Below are positions 1 to 11,124 of a stretch of 64,000 bases of DNA, piece by piece. The stretch's first letter is position 1, and every line of letters begins with the position of its first letter. The translations under genes were made by a program, and so were the position numbers. The notes below the pieces were generated by a model. The model saw only the letters and a program-made list of their open reading frames with translations. It ran no database searches and was not told the DNA's origin. Source of the stretch: Taudactylus pleione (lineage: Eukaryota; Chordata; Amphibia; Anura; Myobatrachidae); NCBI GenBank assembly GCA_031769625.1, contig JAUIMM010000088.1, positions 8,871,501-8,935,500 of the forward strand, given 5' to 3'.

Positions 1-3000
1 GTCCATCCCTAGCAAATGAGTAGCCTACCCCCACATCACATGATTCTATACCTTTCTTAATCAGTGAGATAACTTTTTGTAATAGCATTATTAGGTAGCT
101 CAGATTATAGTGATGATTATATGGCTTTAATACTACATGCTGTCAATATAGAGTATGTGCTCACCTTCTGTAGAAAATGTTTCGCTGCTGCCTCTATCCA
201 TGTAGGGAACTTGGGCTTCTCCTTTAGAGTGGACATAAAGAAGTGTTGTTTCTGTGGTCCATTATAAAATGGGAATCCTGTTACCATCCTCATTATTGTT
301 ATCCCTAGGGACCACCAATCAGCTTCTTTCCCATATGGCTTATCTAGGAGAAGCTGATAAAGAAGTTATTAATCATAATGTACATAATACTATCTGTAAT
401 GACATCTTCTATATCTGTGCCTGCTCCTGTCAGATTCTATAAATCTATAAAAATAGTTGTCCTTTTAGTTTAGATTTTGTTTACCCTGATCCAATGTCTG
501 TATTGTCCCATGTAACACAAGCCCTGTGCCTTTATACTCTGCCACTAGAGCTGCCTCCCTAGTGCAGCTGCTGGTCAGTGTTTATCATCTGCACAGTATC
601 TGTCTAGATGGCTATGAGCACATAACTGGATGGAGCTTGTATGTCCTCTCCATTCAGTTACGTGTCTTCTTCTGCACATACTTTACTGTAGCTGCTATTG
701 ATGTGCAGTCAGTAACACACTGTCGAAGTCAAATAATTGCATGTGATAGTTTGCAATTATCATCTGACAATCTAGTCGTGTGTTGTCTGATAAAGAGTAA
801 ATCGGATGCTATTTTGCATCTGCGCAATCCAATGCGCACAACTGCGAACCCACCACACACATATACTGATTCACATAACGCACACACATAGACCTATATG
901 CTTACACATAGACGCTCATATGTATATCCACATGAGCACACATAGACGCCCACATGCGTCCTCACATACATACATATGAAAATTTCCTACATCAATGCAC
1001 AGACGCACATATGCGAAAGCATATGTATATAATGGTTCCTATTTACAATAAGTTAATAAAGAGAGTTATTAAAGGCCTTTTTAACTAGTAATTATGATGT
1101 AATATGTACTTAAATAAGATCTAAGGTTTAGAACATAGTAGACATGTCATGTTTGGTATTATATTAAATCACTGTTCATTTGCAGATCTCCGGTTCTATC
1201 GGCAAGGAGATCGCATCATGCGTCCGCAAGTTAATAACTATAGGGAGTTATTGGTTAGCGTGTTACCATTTTGTATGAAGTATCTGTAGCCAGTTTAACT
1301 AGTTCTTCAGCGGGAAAACTACACAAAGAAGCTGTTGGAGAACTGAGACATACACCAAGTGACACCATATGAACTAACCAATGACCAGAGTGACCTGAAG
1401 CAAGAACCAATGAGAATCTGTTATTACGCGCCTTTGTTGTCTCTGTAATCTGTACCGAATATAGGCTTGTGAGCTGGGTGCAGTATGCAGTCATTTCTCC
1501 ATTTCTTTGGGTGACGGTGACCGCAGGGTTCAGAATTGAAATACTGCATACTGGGACCAGTAGCTCATGCGTATGTATTGGCTTTACTTATATATATCTA
1601 ATTGCTTTTTATTCTAATTGTTAAAGCTTTCCCTGTTTACATAAATAACGTTTTGTGCTTTGGAACCACACAATTGGACTGGAAAGCAATTCTTTGTTAA
1701 GCGACTAGCGACAATTAGGAATCAATAACACTTTATATGGCTCAGTACACAGACACATGGGTTACTATGAATTACAATGCACACAAGTGCCTGTTTCCTT
1801 TTCTAAATGTATTGATGTATTTTATGATGACAGTGCTATATTCATTCAAACATTCATCCCCAGAACAACTCTCTCAGTGACAAACTAATAAAAAAGATAT
1901 TCATAAAAACCTATTAACCTATTTTAATTAGTTATCAAAATGTTTCCAAGAACTGGAACTTGGAAGAAACAATGAATTATAATACTGTACATCCACATCC
2001 TGACTCAGGTAACCAATAAAAAATATGGGTGCAGGGTGTGTTTGGCGTACTGCTCACCCTGCATCTATTATAGCTACGCCACTGCAGAAATACTATTCAA
2101 AGCCAAATACGTAGTGTTGCCATTTTAATTTCCTGCTTAAACACGCTGAGAAGCTTAGTAAGATTACCCCGTAATCTCTAACAATATAAAGATTATTACA
2201 ATTGTTCACATTTTAAGTAGAACCTGGTAAATAGAATTACAATGTTTTCTCCTTTGATTTAAATTATAGGAAAGTAGTGCTTATTTGTTTGACATAAAAA
2301 CCTAACTGTAATAAAACTAATTTCACCATACCGAGGTCTAAATTCAACTTTTTACACTATGATGAAGAAAAAGAAAAAGTCTTAGAATATAACTGAAAGT
2401 TTCATTGAAAAGTGATATTAAATAAATACATTTGTTAATTAATTCCTGTAAGGAACAAGTAATCTTTAAAAGGGGGATTTACACAGTCACATGGAGGATG
2501 ACACGGCAAAGTCATTAAATATTTTCGAATCCACTGTGTATATAAAGGAAAATGCTGGTAGTGTTATGTTTTTTATGTCTCAATTAAAAAAAAAAAAACT
2601 AGACCAAAGTGATGTGAGCAATTACTGTATGTGAACCGAATAACTTACATAAATGCCCATAGCAACTTACTGTATTTCTGTTATTGGAAAACCAATATCT
2701 GTTTAATAAGTGAGAAAGTGGAAAACCGATATCTATATAATAAGCAAGAAAATGTGTGCATGTGTTCTGGTATTTATCACTTTGTGGGGACCAGAATCTG
2801 TTCGTCATGGGACCTCTTGTGGTGTGGGGACCAAAAAGCTGGTCCCCATAAGGGAAACCCTTTTAAATGAATACAGGAGGTATTCTGAAGGTGCTGGTGT
2901 GGATTTTTGCATTGGCCCACTATACATGTTTACGTGTGTGTGTGGTGCTCAGCTGCTCCCCCTTATAGTTTCTGGCTGGTATTGCACTCACTTCCCCAAC

Positions 3001-3383
3001 ACACACATATTCCATATATGGTAGGGTACCACCCACTTCCTGGTCCAAGGTAGGAAGAATTTTAACAGCAAATTAAATTTTCTGTGTTAAGGGTGGCAAT
3101 CCACATGGTGGAGAAGGTTTTTTGCAGGAGATGCAGGCTAAGGAGCTAAAAACTTGTGCATTGAGCAAACTGAAATACAAGGTAACCATATTTGTATAAC
3201 AAACCAGTATGACCAGTGTTCAACCCTTAAATTAAGTTAATTAGCATACATTATTTTGCAGGTTAGCTAGTTAGCTTTAATTAAATACAGTGGCTAAGTG
3301 TAGGCCTCAAAAGTTTTACTATGTTTTCCCAACTAGCTAGCTAGTTACATGCAATTCATTGTGAATGAGTTTATGCAGACTAA
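1..3383. other. Unassigned AT-rich DNA
   Basis: No recognisable gene or bounded element. Positions 880-1020 hold a degraded CACATA/CACATG-rich stretch. Positions 1180-1560 are of more mixed composition with a CCAAT motif near 1405 and could be an old promoter or LTR piece, but I found no TG/CA ends or TSD. A poly(A) run lies at 2585-2600. Positions 2787-2850 repeat the motif GGGGACC three times with one inverted copy, like a dispersed vertebrate repeat. Short open frames here have no protein character. Confidence 0.5.
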
Positions 3384-3556
3384 GGGGCCTATGTATCAAA
3401 GGTTGATGAGAGATAAAATTGTAAGATATAAATCACCAATCAGCTTCTAACTTACATTTTATAGACTGTGTTTGAAAAATGACAGGTAGGAGATGATTGG
3501 TTAATATGTTTCCTCTCACAATTTTATCTCTCATCAAGCCTTAGTACATAGACCTC
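3384..3556. mobile_element. Harbinger-type MITE, CCAATCAG family copy 1
   Basis: 173-bp element with near-perfect long terminal inverted repeats: the left end GGGGCCTATGTATCAAAGG is matched by the complement of the right end at 3520-3556. It is flanked by a 3-bp direct repeat TAA (3381-3383 and 3557-3559), the TWA-type target expected of PIF/Harbinger elements. The core carries two inverted CCAATCAG-like blocks around TGTTTGAAAAATGACA, shared with copies at 58439, 60157 and 62149. Non-autonomous; no coding capacity. Confidence 0.8.
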
Positions 3557-3859
3557 TAACATTGCTAAATCTTTAGCCTAACTGACTGCTTTTGGAGGGC
3601 ATGTGGTGAAATTGATTGTTAACTTTTAGCTTTAATGTATGATATTAATTTTACAATGGTGAATCCAGGATTAATATTTGTAGTGATGTTACATTTAAGT
3701 GAAATTACAGTATAGAAACCACAGATTATGACCAAAGTGCTTGTCAGAGAAATGTGCAGGGCCTGCGCCTCCATTAGACAGGCCTGGGGGTGGCCCACTG
3801 AGGTTGCACTGTGTTTTTCACATGGAGAGGAGCTGACAAGCTTAAATAAGTAGGATATT

Positions 3860-4040
3860 CCAGAGGGCACTATTCCAGCACTTTTCGCCTGGTTCACATT
3901 CGCCAGGTTGCGTTTTTGCGTCTTTTGGAATTGAATATGGCGAATAGCGGGGGCACGCATGAGAAGTTTTCTTGGCCAAAACATGCAATGTCTGTGAAAA
4001 GTACGGCATGTGAAACTAATTAAATACCGCCTTTTTGTCT
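3860..4040. mobile_element. Fragment of GCGAAAA-rich MITE family
   Basis: Matches the right end of the element at 25300-26038: both contain TTCGCCAGGT, then GCGTTTTTGCGT or close, then AATTGAATATGG, and end in CTAATTGAATACGGGCC or a decayed form (here CTAATTAAATACCGCC). The left part is missing or too diverged. Confidence 0.55.
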
Positions 4041-4045
4041 CCTAA

Positions 4046-4365
4046 CACTGCCACCAGATGCAGTCAGGAAGCCAATGGTCGAAATGCCAACCGCCTGCTT
4101 CCTGACTGTCTAATCCTGGCAGGGGTCTAATGACAGGTGCCGAAATCCCGACGCCTGTCATTTTACCTACACCGGGAGCCCGACGCCCGGCATACCAATC
4201 GAAGGTAAGCCGGGTGCGGACAGCCACCATTTAGGTTAGGAGCTCCTGGGGGGGACTTAGGGTTAGGCTAGGGGAAGGGGGGGTTAGGGTTAGGCACCCC
4301 CCCCGGGAGACTTAGGTTTAGGCTGCGGGGAAGGGGGGGTTAGGTTAGTAAATACCTGTCTTGAT
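4046..4365. mobile_element. Decayed telomere-like MITE
   Basis: GC-rich block containing several CCCGACGCC/GGCATCC-type palindromic words followed by GGTTAGGGTTAGGC runs. The same arrangement occurs at 19084, 42872, 52446 and 60617. The left part carries inverted words such as GCAGTCAGGAAGC/GCTTCCTGACTG (4059-4108). Ends are not resolved. Confidence 0.5.
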
Positions 4366-5690
4366 CTTCACTGCCAGTCTATAACGATCCCATGCCACCT
4401 CTCTACCTTTATAAAGATCACCATATGAAGAAAGCATCCCAGGCAGAAGGTTGTTGCTTTATGGTTATGGTTTATGGTTGCAACAGGGTCACGCCTGCTA
4501 CATAAACTGCTGACTGAGCCAGACGTTTATCCCGGGTGCTCCTGCTTACCAACTTATTACTTCTACTTCTTGTGGAGTCCCCTATACCATCTACTCCAAT
4601 CATTTCTACTCATTGTGCCTCCTATTCACACCTGGAGTGCAATATTGCCAACATCTAGTGTGCCTCTCAGCCTGCCAAGTCTTCACCTGTCAGAGCCTAC
4701 TTCTCACTGCAGGCTTGCCTGCAATCCTGACCACACTGCTTCCGCCCCAGTGGTCTGAGACCCCTCTACATTTTGTGTAATATTAATAAATATGTATGTG
4801 ATTTCACATTCTATATGTATATGTCTCATATTTATTCCCTTGTTAAAGCAGTACTTTGTATAATTGTTCTTAATCTTCTTGAGTATCAGGGTATTGATGG
4901 ATTTCAGGTTGCTGTGGATAATGGGTACAATATCGTCATAGTAAAGTTAATTCATGCCACCTCCAGTTAAGTAGGACATGAGCTGGGACCTTTATCCCAG
5001 GCAGGGCCAGGTGTAATCGGTCACCTCTAAAATACTCCAATACTACAAAGTATCGTGTAACGCTCAAGCCTATGATCTAGTGCCCAATGATATTGTGAGC
5101 TGAATATGTTGGGTATGTGTAGTAATTACAGGTGCTGGCTGTTATGATCTCTCGGGTGATGGTGTGCTGCCTTGATAAGAAGAGACATGAACAAGAGTGA
5201 ATCCAGCGCTATAACACACTAAATACAAATGGGCGGTTTATAATACAAAGTTTCAAGGTTTATTAACACATAAAGCTATATTACCATTAAATTTGACATA
5301 TAAGGTGATAATAATAATAGACCATATATGAAAGAGTTCTATCTCAAATGGACCAGTATTCAATTAAAGTTCCTTAGTATCTTATTGCACATCAGATGTT
5401 GGCTCTCTCATTCCAGTTCCAGGAATCAATCAATTCATACAATCCTTTAGCAGTTGATACTTGCACAGAATTTGGGTTGGCTGATGTAGATCCACTGGAT
5501 AGTCTTTATAGCGCCACTAGGTAAAGGTAGCTCCAAAGTCCATATGATGATGCCAAATAGATTGTTTAAATCAGGTCCAGATATTTGCTATACCTGAGTG
5601 CGCAGCACCTACTGTGAAGCAACCAGTTAGTGTTATGCTGTGGGGATGTATGACAGCAAAAGGTGTGGGCCGAATATGTCACACAGCAGT
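4366..5690. other. Unassigned, partly repeat-like
   Basis: 4480-4760 is a pyrimidine-rich stretch open in one plus frame (94 codons) with no recognisable domain. 5150-5580 resembles old transposon DNA (GCGCTATAACACACTAAATAC and similar words seen in dispersed repeats), but I cannot bound it. Confidence 0.35.
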
Positions 5691-6225
5691 GTCCCAAATT
5701 CATAATATACAGTATTATAAAGAAATGCTCCAACTAATATACCACACATCCGAGCCCCAAAATCATAATGTACCTCATAACACTGCCCCAATTCATAATA
5801 TGCCACACATCAGTGCCACAAATTCATTATATCCAGACATTTGTGCCCCAATACATAATATGCCACACAACTGTGCCCAAAATTTATTGTATGTTATATA
5901 GCCCCAATACATATGCCACACATGTGCCCCGAATTCTTTATATGCCATACAACTGTGCCACTACTACACTATGCCACACATGTGCCCCAAATTCTTTATA
6001 TGCCATACAGCAGTGTCAATAATACATTATGCCACACATATGTGCCTCAATACATATTTATGCCACATATGTGCCCCAATATATGTCAGCACACATTATA
6101 CCCCCCCACTCACCCTGCTAGCCCTTATTAACCCACACACTCACCATGCCAGCACTCATTGTACCAAACATACAATTAACCTGCCAGCACTCGTTAACAC
6201 ACACACACACACACACAATCTTTAA
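5690..6225. repeat. Degenerate tandem repeat, CCCCAATACATAATATGCCACACA type
   Basis: About ten diverged units of roughly 30-50 bp built from CCCCAAT-CATAATATGCCACAC-GTG. They grade at 6100 into CACTCACC/GCCAGCACTCATT units and a short (CA)n at 6197-6217. Four overlapping short open frames arise from the periodicity and are not genes. Confidence 0.75.
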
Positions 6226-6346
6226 ACCCATCCACCTACACACATTAGTAGTGAGTGAGGTACTACAGGCCTGTAATGGAGTAGCTTTATTTAAATTTTT
6301 TTAGCAATACAGAACCTCTACACAGTACCATATTTTTGGCATAAGC

Positions 6347-6351
<5 letters not shown>

Positions 6352-6396
<45 letters not shown>
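6352..6396. repeat. (TA)n microsatellite
   Basis: About 22 uninterrupted TA dinucleotides. Confidence 0.98.
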
Positions 6397-6400
<4 letters not shown>

Positions 6401-7004
6401 ATAACTATTTTTGTATAGCAACCAACATAACTATTACATGATACTTTGATACATTAGACCAACCTTTCGCTTTAATTGTTATATAAATTGCTTTTGTGGC
6501 TATAGGCTGATATTGTTTAGCAGACATACCAATTACCTGTACTACTAAACCTATACCACAGTATGTTCAGCGAAACCATTTATTTGTATTGATTTATTAT
6601 ATTGGTATTGATGGACAGCAATACATATTGTACCATTATTGGATGCTATCACTATATTTTTTAAAAACTGTATATATAAATGTATATGTATTTATATGTT
6701 GGAGATAAGAAGTAGTGAGTGCTAAAGAGACTACATATTGGTCTATTAGAAGACTATACTAGGTAACTCTATTTAAGCAATTACCAGGTACTATATATTT
6801 TCTTTCTATGGATTATATACAGAGAGTTGCCATTTACTTGAACATGACTGCTGCCTATACTACTGAGTATTAACACTCAATAATACCATACTATTTATTA
6901 TTCATGTTTTCACTGTATCATCGTTTGATACTATTTTATTTGTTGTTCGTTGTTTGTCTGTTGTTGTTGTACGTTGTTTGTTGTTAAGATCATTTTAACA
7001 TGCA
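6397..7004. other. Unassigned AT-rich stretch
   Basis: AT-rich, with a GTTGTTTGTTGTT-rich patch at 6945-6985. It leads into the pyrimidine-rich module at 7005 and may be the body of the same retroelement, but no coding sequence is visible. Confidence 0.35.
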
Positions 7005-7092
7005 TAATAAAAGTTATATTTTAATATTTTGTCTAAGAGTGCCCCCAGCAAAGATGAGAGTTCCTTTTCTTCCTTTGTCTTCTTAACTTAAA
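7005..7092 (+). mobile_element. 3' module of hairpin-tail element, fragment
   Basis: Order of motifs matches the right arm of the element at 7747-8185: AATAAAAGTTA, then TTTTA, then AGTGC-CCC, then a pyrimidine-rich end (TTCCTTTTCTTCCTTTGTC). The left boundary cannot be placed and no hairpin arm is seen nearby. Confidence 0.45.
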
Positions 7093-7261
7093 CACATGTA
7101 CCCTCAGGGGAGCACCTCCACATGAGTGACTATTGTTTATTTAGAATAGTAATTTCCTCTGCAATTGTGGATAACTATAGCATTATTACATATGAATTGA
7201 AATACATTTTGGATCAGTTCCAACCCACATGTGCTCGGATCTCCCAGCTTTTCCCTGATTT

Positions 7262-7560
7262 CCCTGTAAACCTCACATACACACATTGCTAGTGCTCATT
7301 AACCCACACACTCACAATGCCAGCACTCATTACCCCCTCCCCCTGCAAACACACACACACACACACTCATCCAGTCAGCACTCAATAAAACCAATATCCC
7401 CACACACACACACTAACCATATCTGCACTCATTAACCCATTCACACACACTCATCCTGCCGGAACTCAATAATTCCCACACACACTCTAACCTTGTCTGC
7501 ACTCATAAACATACACACAAAACCCCCACCTACTACACACACACTCACCCCCCAGCTAAT
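7262..7560. repeat. Degenerate CACACA/GCACTCATT minisatellite
   Basis: Irregular units of roughly 40-50 bp combining (CA)n with words such as GCCAGCACTCATTA, like those at 6110-6225. The two blocks may be one array interrupted by insertions between 6226 and 7261. Confidence 0.65.
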
Positions 7561-7746
7561 CCTTTTACCTCCCAAACATACCTTACCTGGCTCCATTCAG
7601 CAGCAGTAGCCCTTTGATTGTCTAGGAGGGCAGAGCTTCTTATGGGAGTGGCAGGCTGGCACCTGGGGGAAGGAGAGGACTGGAGAAGAGGGAAGGTGTG
7701 GCCACCTCTGCTGCTGACTCTACCGCACTGACAGATGACAGTGTAG

Positions 7747-8185
7747 AAATACAGCTATACACCTGCACACATTATGTTTTCATATGTGTAAGTTCTGGAA
7801 AAACTTTTGTAAAAACCCTGTATTTTATTGTCCTATATGGTAGTTATCTTTATCGGGGGTGCTGCCAAGGTACAACAGAAAGTAATCGTACAGAAAACAA
7901 AGTGTTGTCTTAGAGATGGTGCACTCAATTATATAATTTACTTTTATTAGGTATACTATATAAAAAAATAACCAAGACAGTCCATGAAGGACAGTTTAGG
8001 ATAAGGCCATCTAAATATGTTAAAAGTATCACCAGACGTGAACTATTTGCCTTATCCTAAACTGTCCTTAATGGACTGTCTTGGGTCTTTTATATAGGAT
8101 ACCTAATAAAAGTTAATTTTTATCTATGGAATAAAATTGTATAATTGAGTGCACCATCTCTAAGGCAACTCTTTCTTTTTTCTGT
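7747..8185 (+). mobile_element. Hairpin-tail element, copy A, 12-bp TSD
   Basis: Bounded by an exact 12-bp direct repeat ATGACAGTGTAG (7735-7746 and 8186-8197). Inside: a 142-bp unique tail (7747-7888), then an arm (7889-8007), a short spacer (8008-8045) and an inverted copy of the arm (8046-8185). The arms share GAGATGGTGCACTCAATTAT, TTTTATTAGGTAT and ACAGTTTAGGATAAGGC with small indels, giving a potential hairpin of over 110 bp. No coding capacity. The long TSD argues against ordinary hAT, Harbinger or TTAA transposons and for target-primed or Penelope-like insertion, though no reverse transcriptase is present. Same architecture and tail words as copy B at 28747. Confidence 0.75.
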
Positions 8186-8481
8186 ATGACAGTGTAGGGC
8201 TGTAGGAGGCTTGCCACCTTAGCAGCATTGGCCCTGCTCATCAGTAGTCCAGTCCAGGACTGAAAGAGGCGCCTTCTATTTTTTACTATGAGTGGACTCC
8301 AGTTGCCGGCGAACTTAGGCAGCTGCATAATGGTAGCACTTACCCAGCTTACGGGAGCCCGCACAGAAAATAATTGCGGTGATGCTATGTAAATAAGAGA
8401 CTGACTTTTATCCACAGCATACTTTACATAGAACCCTCAAGTAAAAGTGATCTTAGATACTGTGCAAGAAATGTTCTAGAA

Positions 8482-8711
8482 CAGTGGTTCCCAAAAATGA
8501 TTCAATTAAGAAAATTGTTCTTACCTGTCATCCTTAGGTTCAGTTATGTGGTGGTGGACAGGGCTGTGCTTCTGTTTGTCCAAATATTTTATGACCGCCA
8601 GCCACCAGCACTGGTTTTGCCTATCACATGGACAATAAATAATTTGTGGCACTTCTGCAAGAGTCCTGCGTCACCCCCAAGATACCACGGCACCCAGTTT
8701 GGGAACCACTG
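8482..8711. mobile_element. hAT-type MITE, CAGTGGTTCCCA ends
   Basis: 230-bp segment beginning CAGTGGTTCCCA and ending TGGGAACCACTG, perfect 12-bp inverted termini typical of Charlie-like hAT elements. The flanking 8-mers (TTCTAGAA and TACTACAG) do not match, so the copy is old or the target site has decayed. Confidence 0.75.
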
Positions 8712-9530
8712 TACTACAGTGTTGCAGAACTAAGAAAGAAAACTGACTGATGCACCTGTATTGATTAAACATACTGCATAAGATGTAATACTAAATAAAA
8801 GCCCTCAGGATGTTTATAAACAATAAACTAATGTGAAAGAAACAAACTCTTTATTTAATAATAATTTACCTCAGGGGCTAACTAAATAACCTGACTGTAT
8901 GACACATTTGGATATTTTGCAGCTATTACCTGTAACAACATATATAGAATATAATTTAACACACTGAGACCCACAAACCCAAGAAAATGTTTTTTATTGT
9001 GTGTGTGTGTGTTTGTGTGTGTGTGAGTGTGTGTGTGCGCGCGCGCGCGCAGGTATGTGTCTCTTTCGGTCCTTTATGCATGGTCAGAGTTTTGTACCCA
9101 GATCAACCAGCCTTGGCATAGTGGTGTAGTTTGACCAGGATTAGGCTTTTGGCTATGTTTGAAGTTCATCAGGGCCATGGAGATCTACATGGTGCCCACC
9201 ATGTAGGCCATAGAGTCTCTGATTTGAAATTTCGGTCTAAGCAAAGTGCACTAAGGATGTCTTCCAATACCTAAACTTGCACTGATCTGAAGGCACAGGC
9301 TGATATGTACCAGTGGGGGGCAGCAAGAGCTCCAATGCAAGAGCAGTGAGTGGGAGGATAAACTGACACATTGCACCTGCACAGACAGTTACTAATGTCC
9401 TCCAAGCACATTTTCACATGCCATAATCACTGTAGATGTACTTTAAGGTCCATTCTTCAACCCATGCAACGTTGGTTATCCCAGCTAGTTTCTAATCTAT
9501 AAAGACTGCACATATTAGTATGGTAATAAT
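8712..9530. other. Unassigned, with GT/GC microsatellite
   Basis: Contains (GT)n grading into (GC)5 at 8999-9050, a possible Z-DNA-forming alternating tract. 9310-9324 (CCAGTGGGGGGCAGC) is a one-mismatch CTCF core. Otherwise nothing recognised. Confidence 0.5.
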
Positions 9531-9699
9531 TAGAGATGTGCGAGTTCGGTTTTCTCAATTTTACTTGGATATGTTCGGAATCTTATTGGCTACCAGCTAT
9601 CCTGTGTTTTGGACAGCCAATAAAATAAATTCGAACTAATCCGAACTTGCGATAATTTTGGCGAAAAGAACCGAGAAAAACCGAACCCGCACATCTCTA
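9531..9699. mobile_element. hAT-type palindromic MITE, TAGAGATGTGCG ends
   Basis: 169 bp with inverted ends TAGAGATGTGCGAGTTCGG and the complement CCGAACCCGCACATCTCTA, and a second inverted pair around AGCCAATA. Flanking 8-mers GTAATAAT and GTAGAGAT agree at 5 of 8 positions, an aged hAT-like TSD. The right end abuts another copy of the same terminus at 9701. Confidence 0.7.
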
Positions 9700-10221
9700 G
9701 TAGAGATGTGCGCTGACCCCCGTGTTTTGGTTTTGGATCTGTATCTTCTTGTGTTTTGAATCAGTATTTGGTTTTGCAAAACCACCCCTTGCATGTTTTG
9801 GTTTTGGTTCTGTATTTTTTTTTTCAAAAATTGATAAAAATCTGCTAAAATCACATAATTTGGGGGTTTTTTTTGTTCCTACAGTATTATTAACCTCAAT
9901 AATATTAATTTCCACTCGTTTCCAGTCAATTTTGACCGCCTCACAGCTCACAATATTGTTTTCATCTGGTTTAGGCCCAAAATTTGGACCAAGCTAGCTG
10001 GCTGACTAAGCTAAGAAGCAGCAGTGGGTGGCACAAACACGTGGCAGTTCAACTTCCAACATGGCACATCTGGAAACAAATGTTTTTATTATTCAAGAGG
10101 CCTGAGGGAGTTGGAGTATGTATGTAGTTGAAGGCAGCGACAGGAAGGGTTGATTGGAAGTAAATTTAATTTAACTTTTTTATTCCGAAGCAAATTTATG
10201 AGGGAGGAGGGGAGGCATTTA

Positions 10222-10275
10222 GAAAAAAATATTTTTCTCATTCACATCAGTCCTTGCCCCAGAAGAATCCTTGAG
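10222..10275 (-). repeat. Short V-type SINE fragment
   Basis: CATTCACATCAGTCCTTGCCCCAG closely matches the SINE at 44256-44618 (CATTCACATCAGTCCCTGCC). Only about 50 bp are recognisable. Confidence 0.55.
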
Positions 10276-10358
10276 TTCTATGCCTGCTGCTGCTGGGAGT
10301 GGATTTTCATCCCAGAAGGGACCAGGAAGACTACTAATAATGCTTTCAAAACAAATGA

Positions 10359-10560
10359 TTGTTAAACAATCCTTTGCAAAGATTCCACTTCACTAGAACA
10401 GCATTTCCCAACCTGTACAGGGACATTAAAAAAAACATAACTAGTGGCCTCCAAAATGCAGTTGTACCCACTGTCCACTTAACCACAGATATGTGGACAA
10501 GCCAAACAGAGCAAATGCAAGATTTAAGGTCTAAGTCTTACGTTGTGTCTTTCTTGAGAA
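10359..10560 (+). pseudogene. hAT transposase fragment
   Basis: An open plus-strand stretch encodes RTAFPNLYRDIKKNI followed by VHLTTDMWTSQT. TTDMWTS is the block around the first catalytic aspartate of hAT (Ac-like/ZBED-type) transposases, and the preceding segment fits the region just before it. Only about 65 residues of a protein normally 550-700 long are present; upstream frames have stops and downstream the match ends near residue 67 of the frame. Clearly a dead fragment. Assignment is from the motif and its spacing. Confidence 0.65.
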
Positions 10561-10604
10561 TCCTTGAGCACTATGCCTGCTGCTGGGAGTGGATTTTCCT
10601 TATT

Positions 10605-11060
10605 ATGGGCAACAACTGTTTCATCCACTGGTGCCTAATTTACACAAACAACATCCTCATCATCAACATCCTCATCAACATTAGCTACACAAATATCCTA
10701 CTCATCCTGGTGCACTTCCACAGAAGCATCCTCGATTTCTATGTCGGCATGTTCACTCGTGCTTACATCATCATACGAGGCAGAACCACCAGTCATAAAT
10801 AAAGGCCAAGGCCTTAGCCTTTCCTTGCCATTTCATGTGGCGATACTGGCATATTGACAATTTTGTCTTTCTGCAGTTAACTTTCCCTTTGATCTTTTCT
10901 TCTTTACCACTGTAAAAGATTGGTTCTTGATTTTAGATGCCCTGTATGCCCTTTGGTATCGGCTTTAGTAGATGATGTAGATGAACTAGTATCATCATGA
11001 CTGGTGGCACTGGCAGCAGCTCCAGCACTGGTATGTGGTTCCTACTCTCTCAAGTCTCAA
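10605..11060 (-). pseudogene. Possible opposite-strand hAT coding remnant
   Basis: Read on the minus strand, about 10640-10880 gives acidic and serine-rich peptide (SYDDVSTSEHADIEIEDASVE, split here only for description) with in-frame stops, preceded by a basic stretch KKKRSKGKL. Such composition resembles the linker between the BED finger and catalytic domain of hAT transposases, but orientation is opposite to the TTDMWTS fragment. Could equally be another decayed gene. Confidence 0.25.
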
Positions 11061-11124
11061 CTGATCCTTCTCCATATCAACAAACACGAATGAAGTGGGG
11101 TACAGCACACAAGTCAATTTGTGC

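Noticed and set aside
254..891. 62- and 121-codon plus-strand frames
   Set aside because: Skewed, low-information peptides with no domain, splice or codon-usage support in AT-rich DNA.
5510..5525. CTCF site at AGCGCCACTAGG
   Set aside because: One base is missing between AG and GGC on the reverse strand relative to the consensus.
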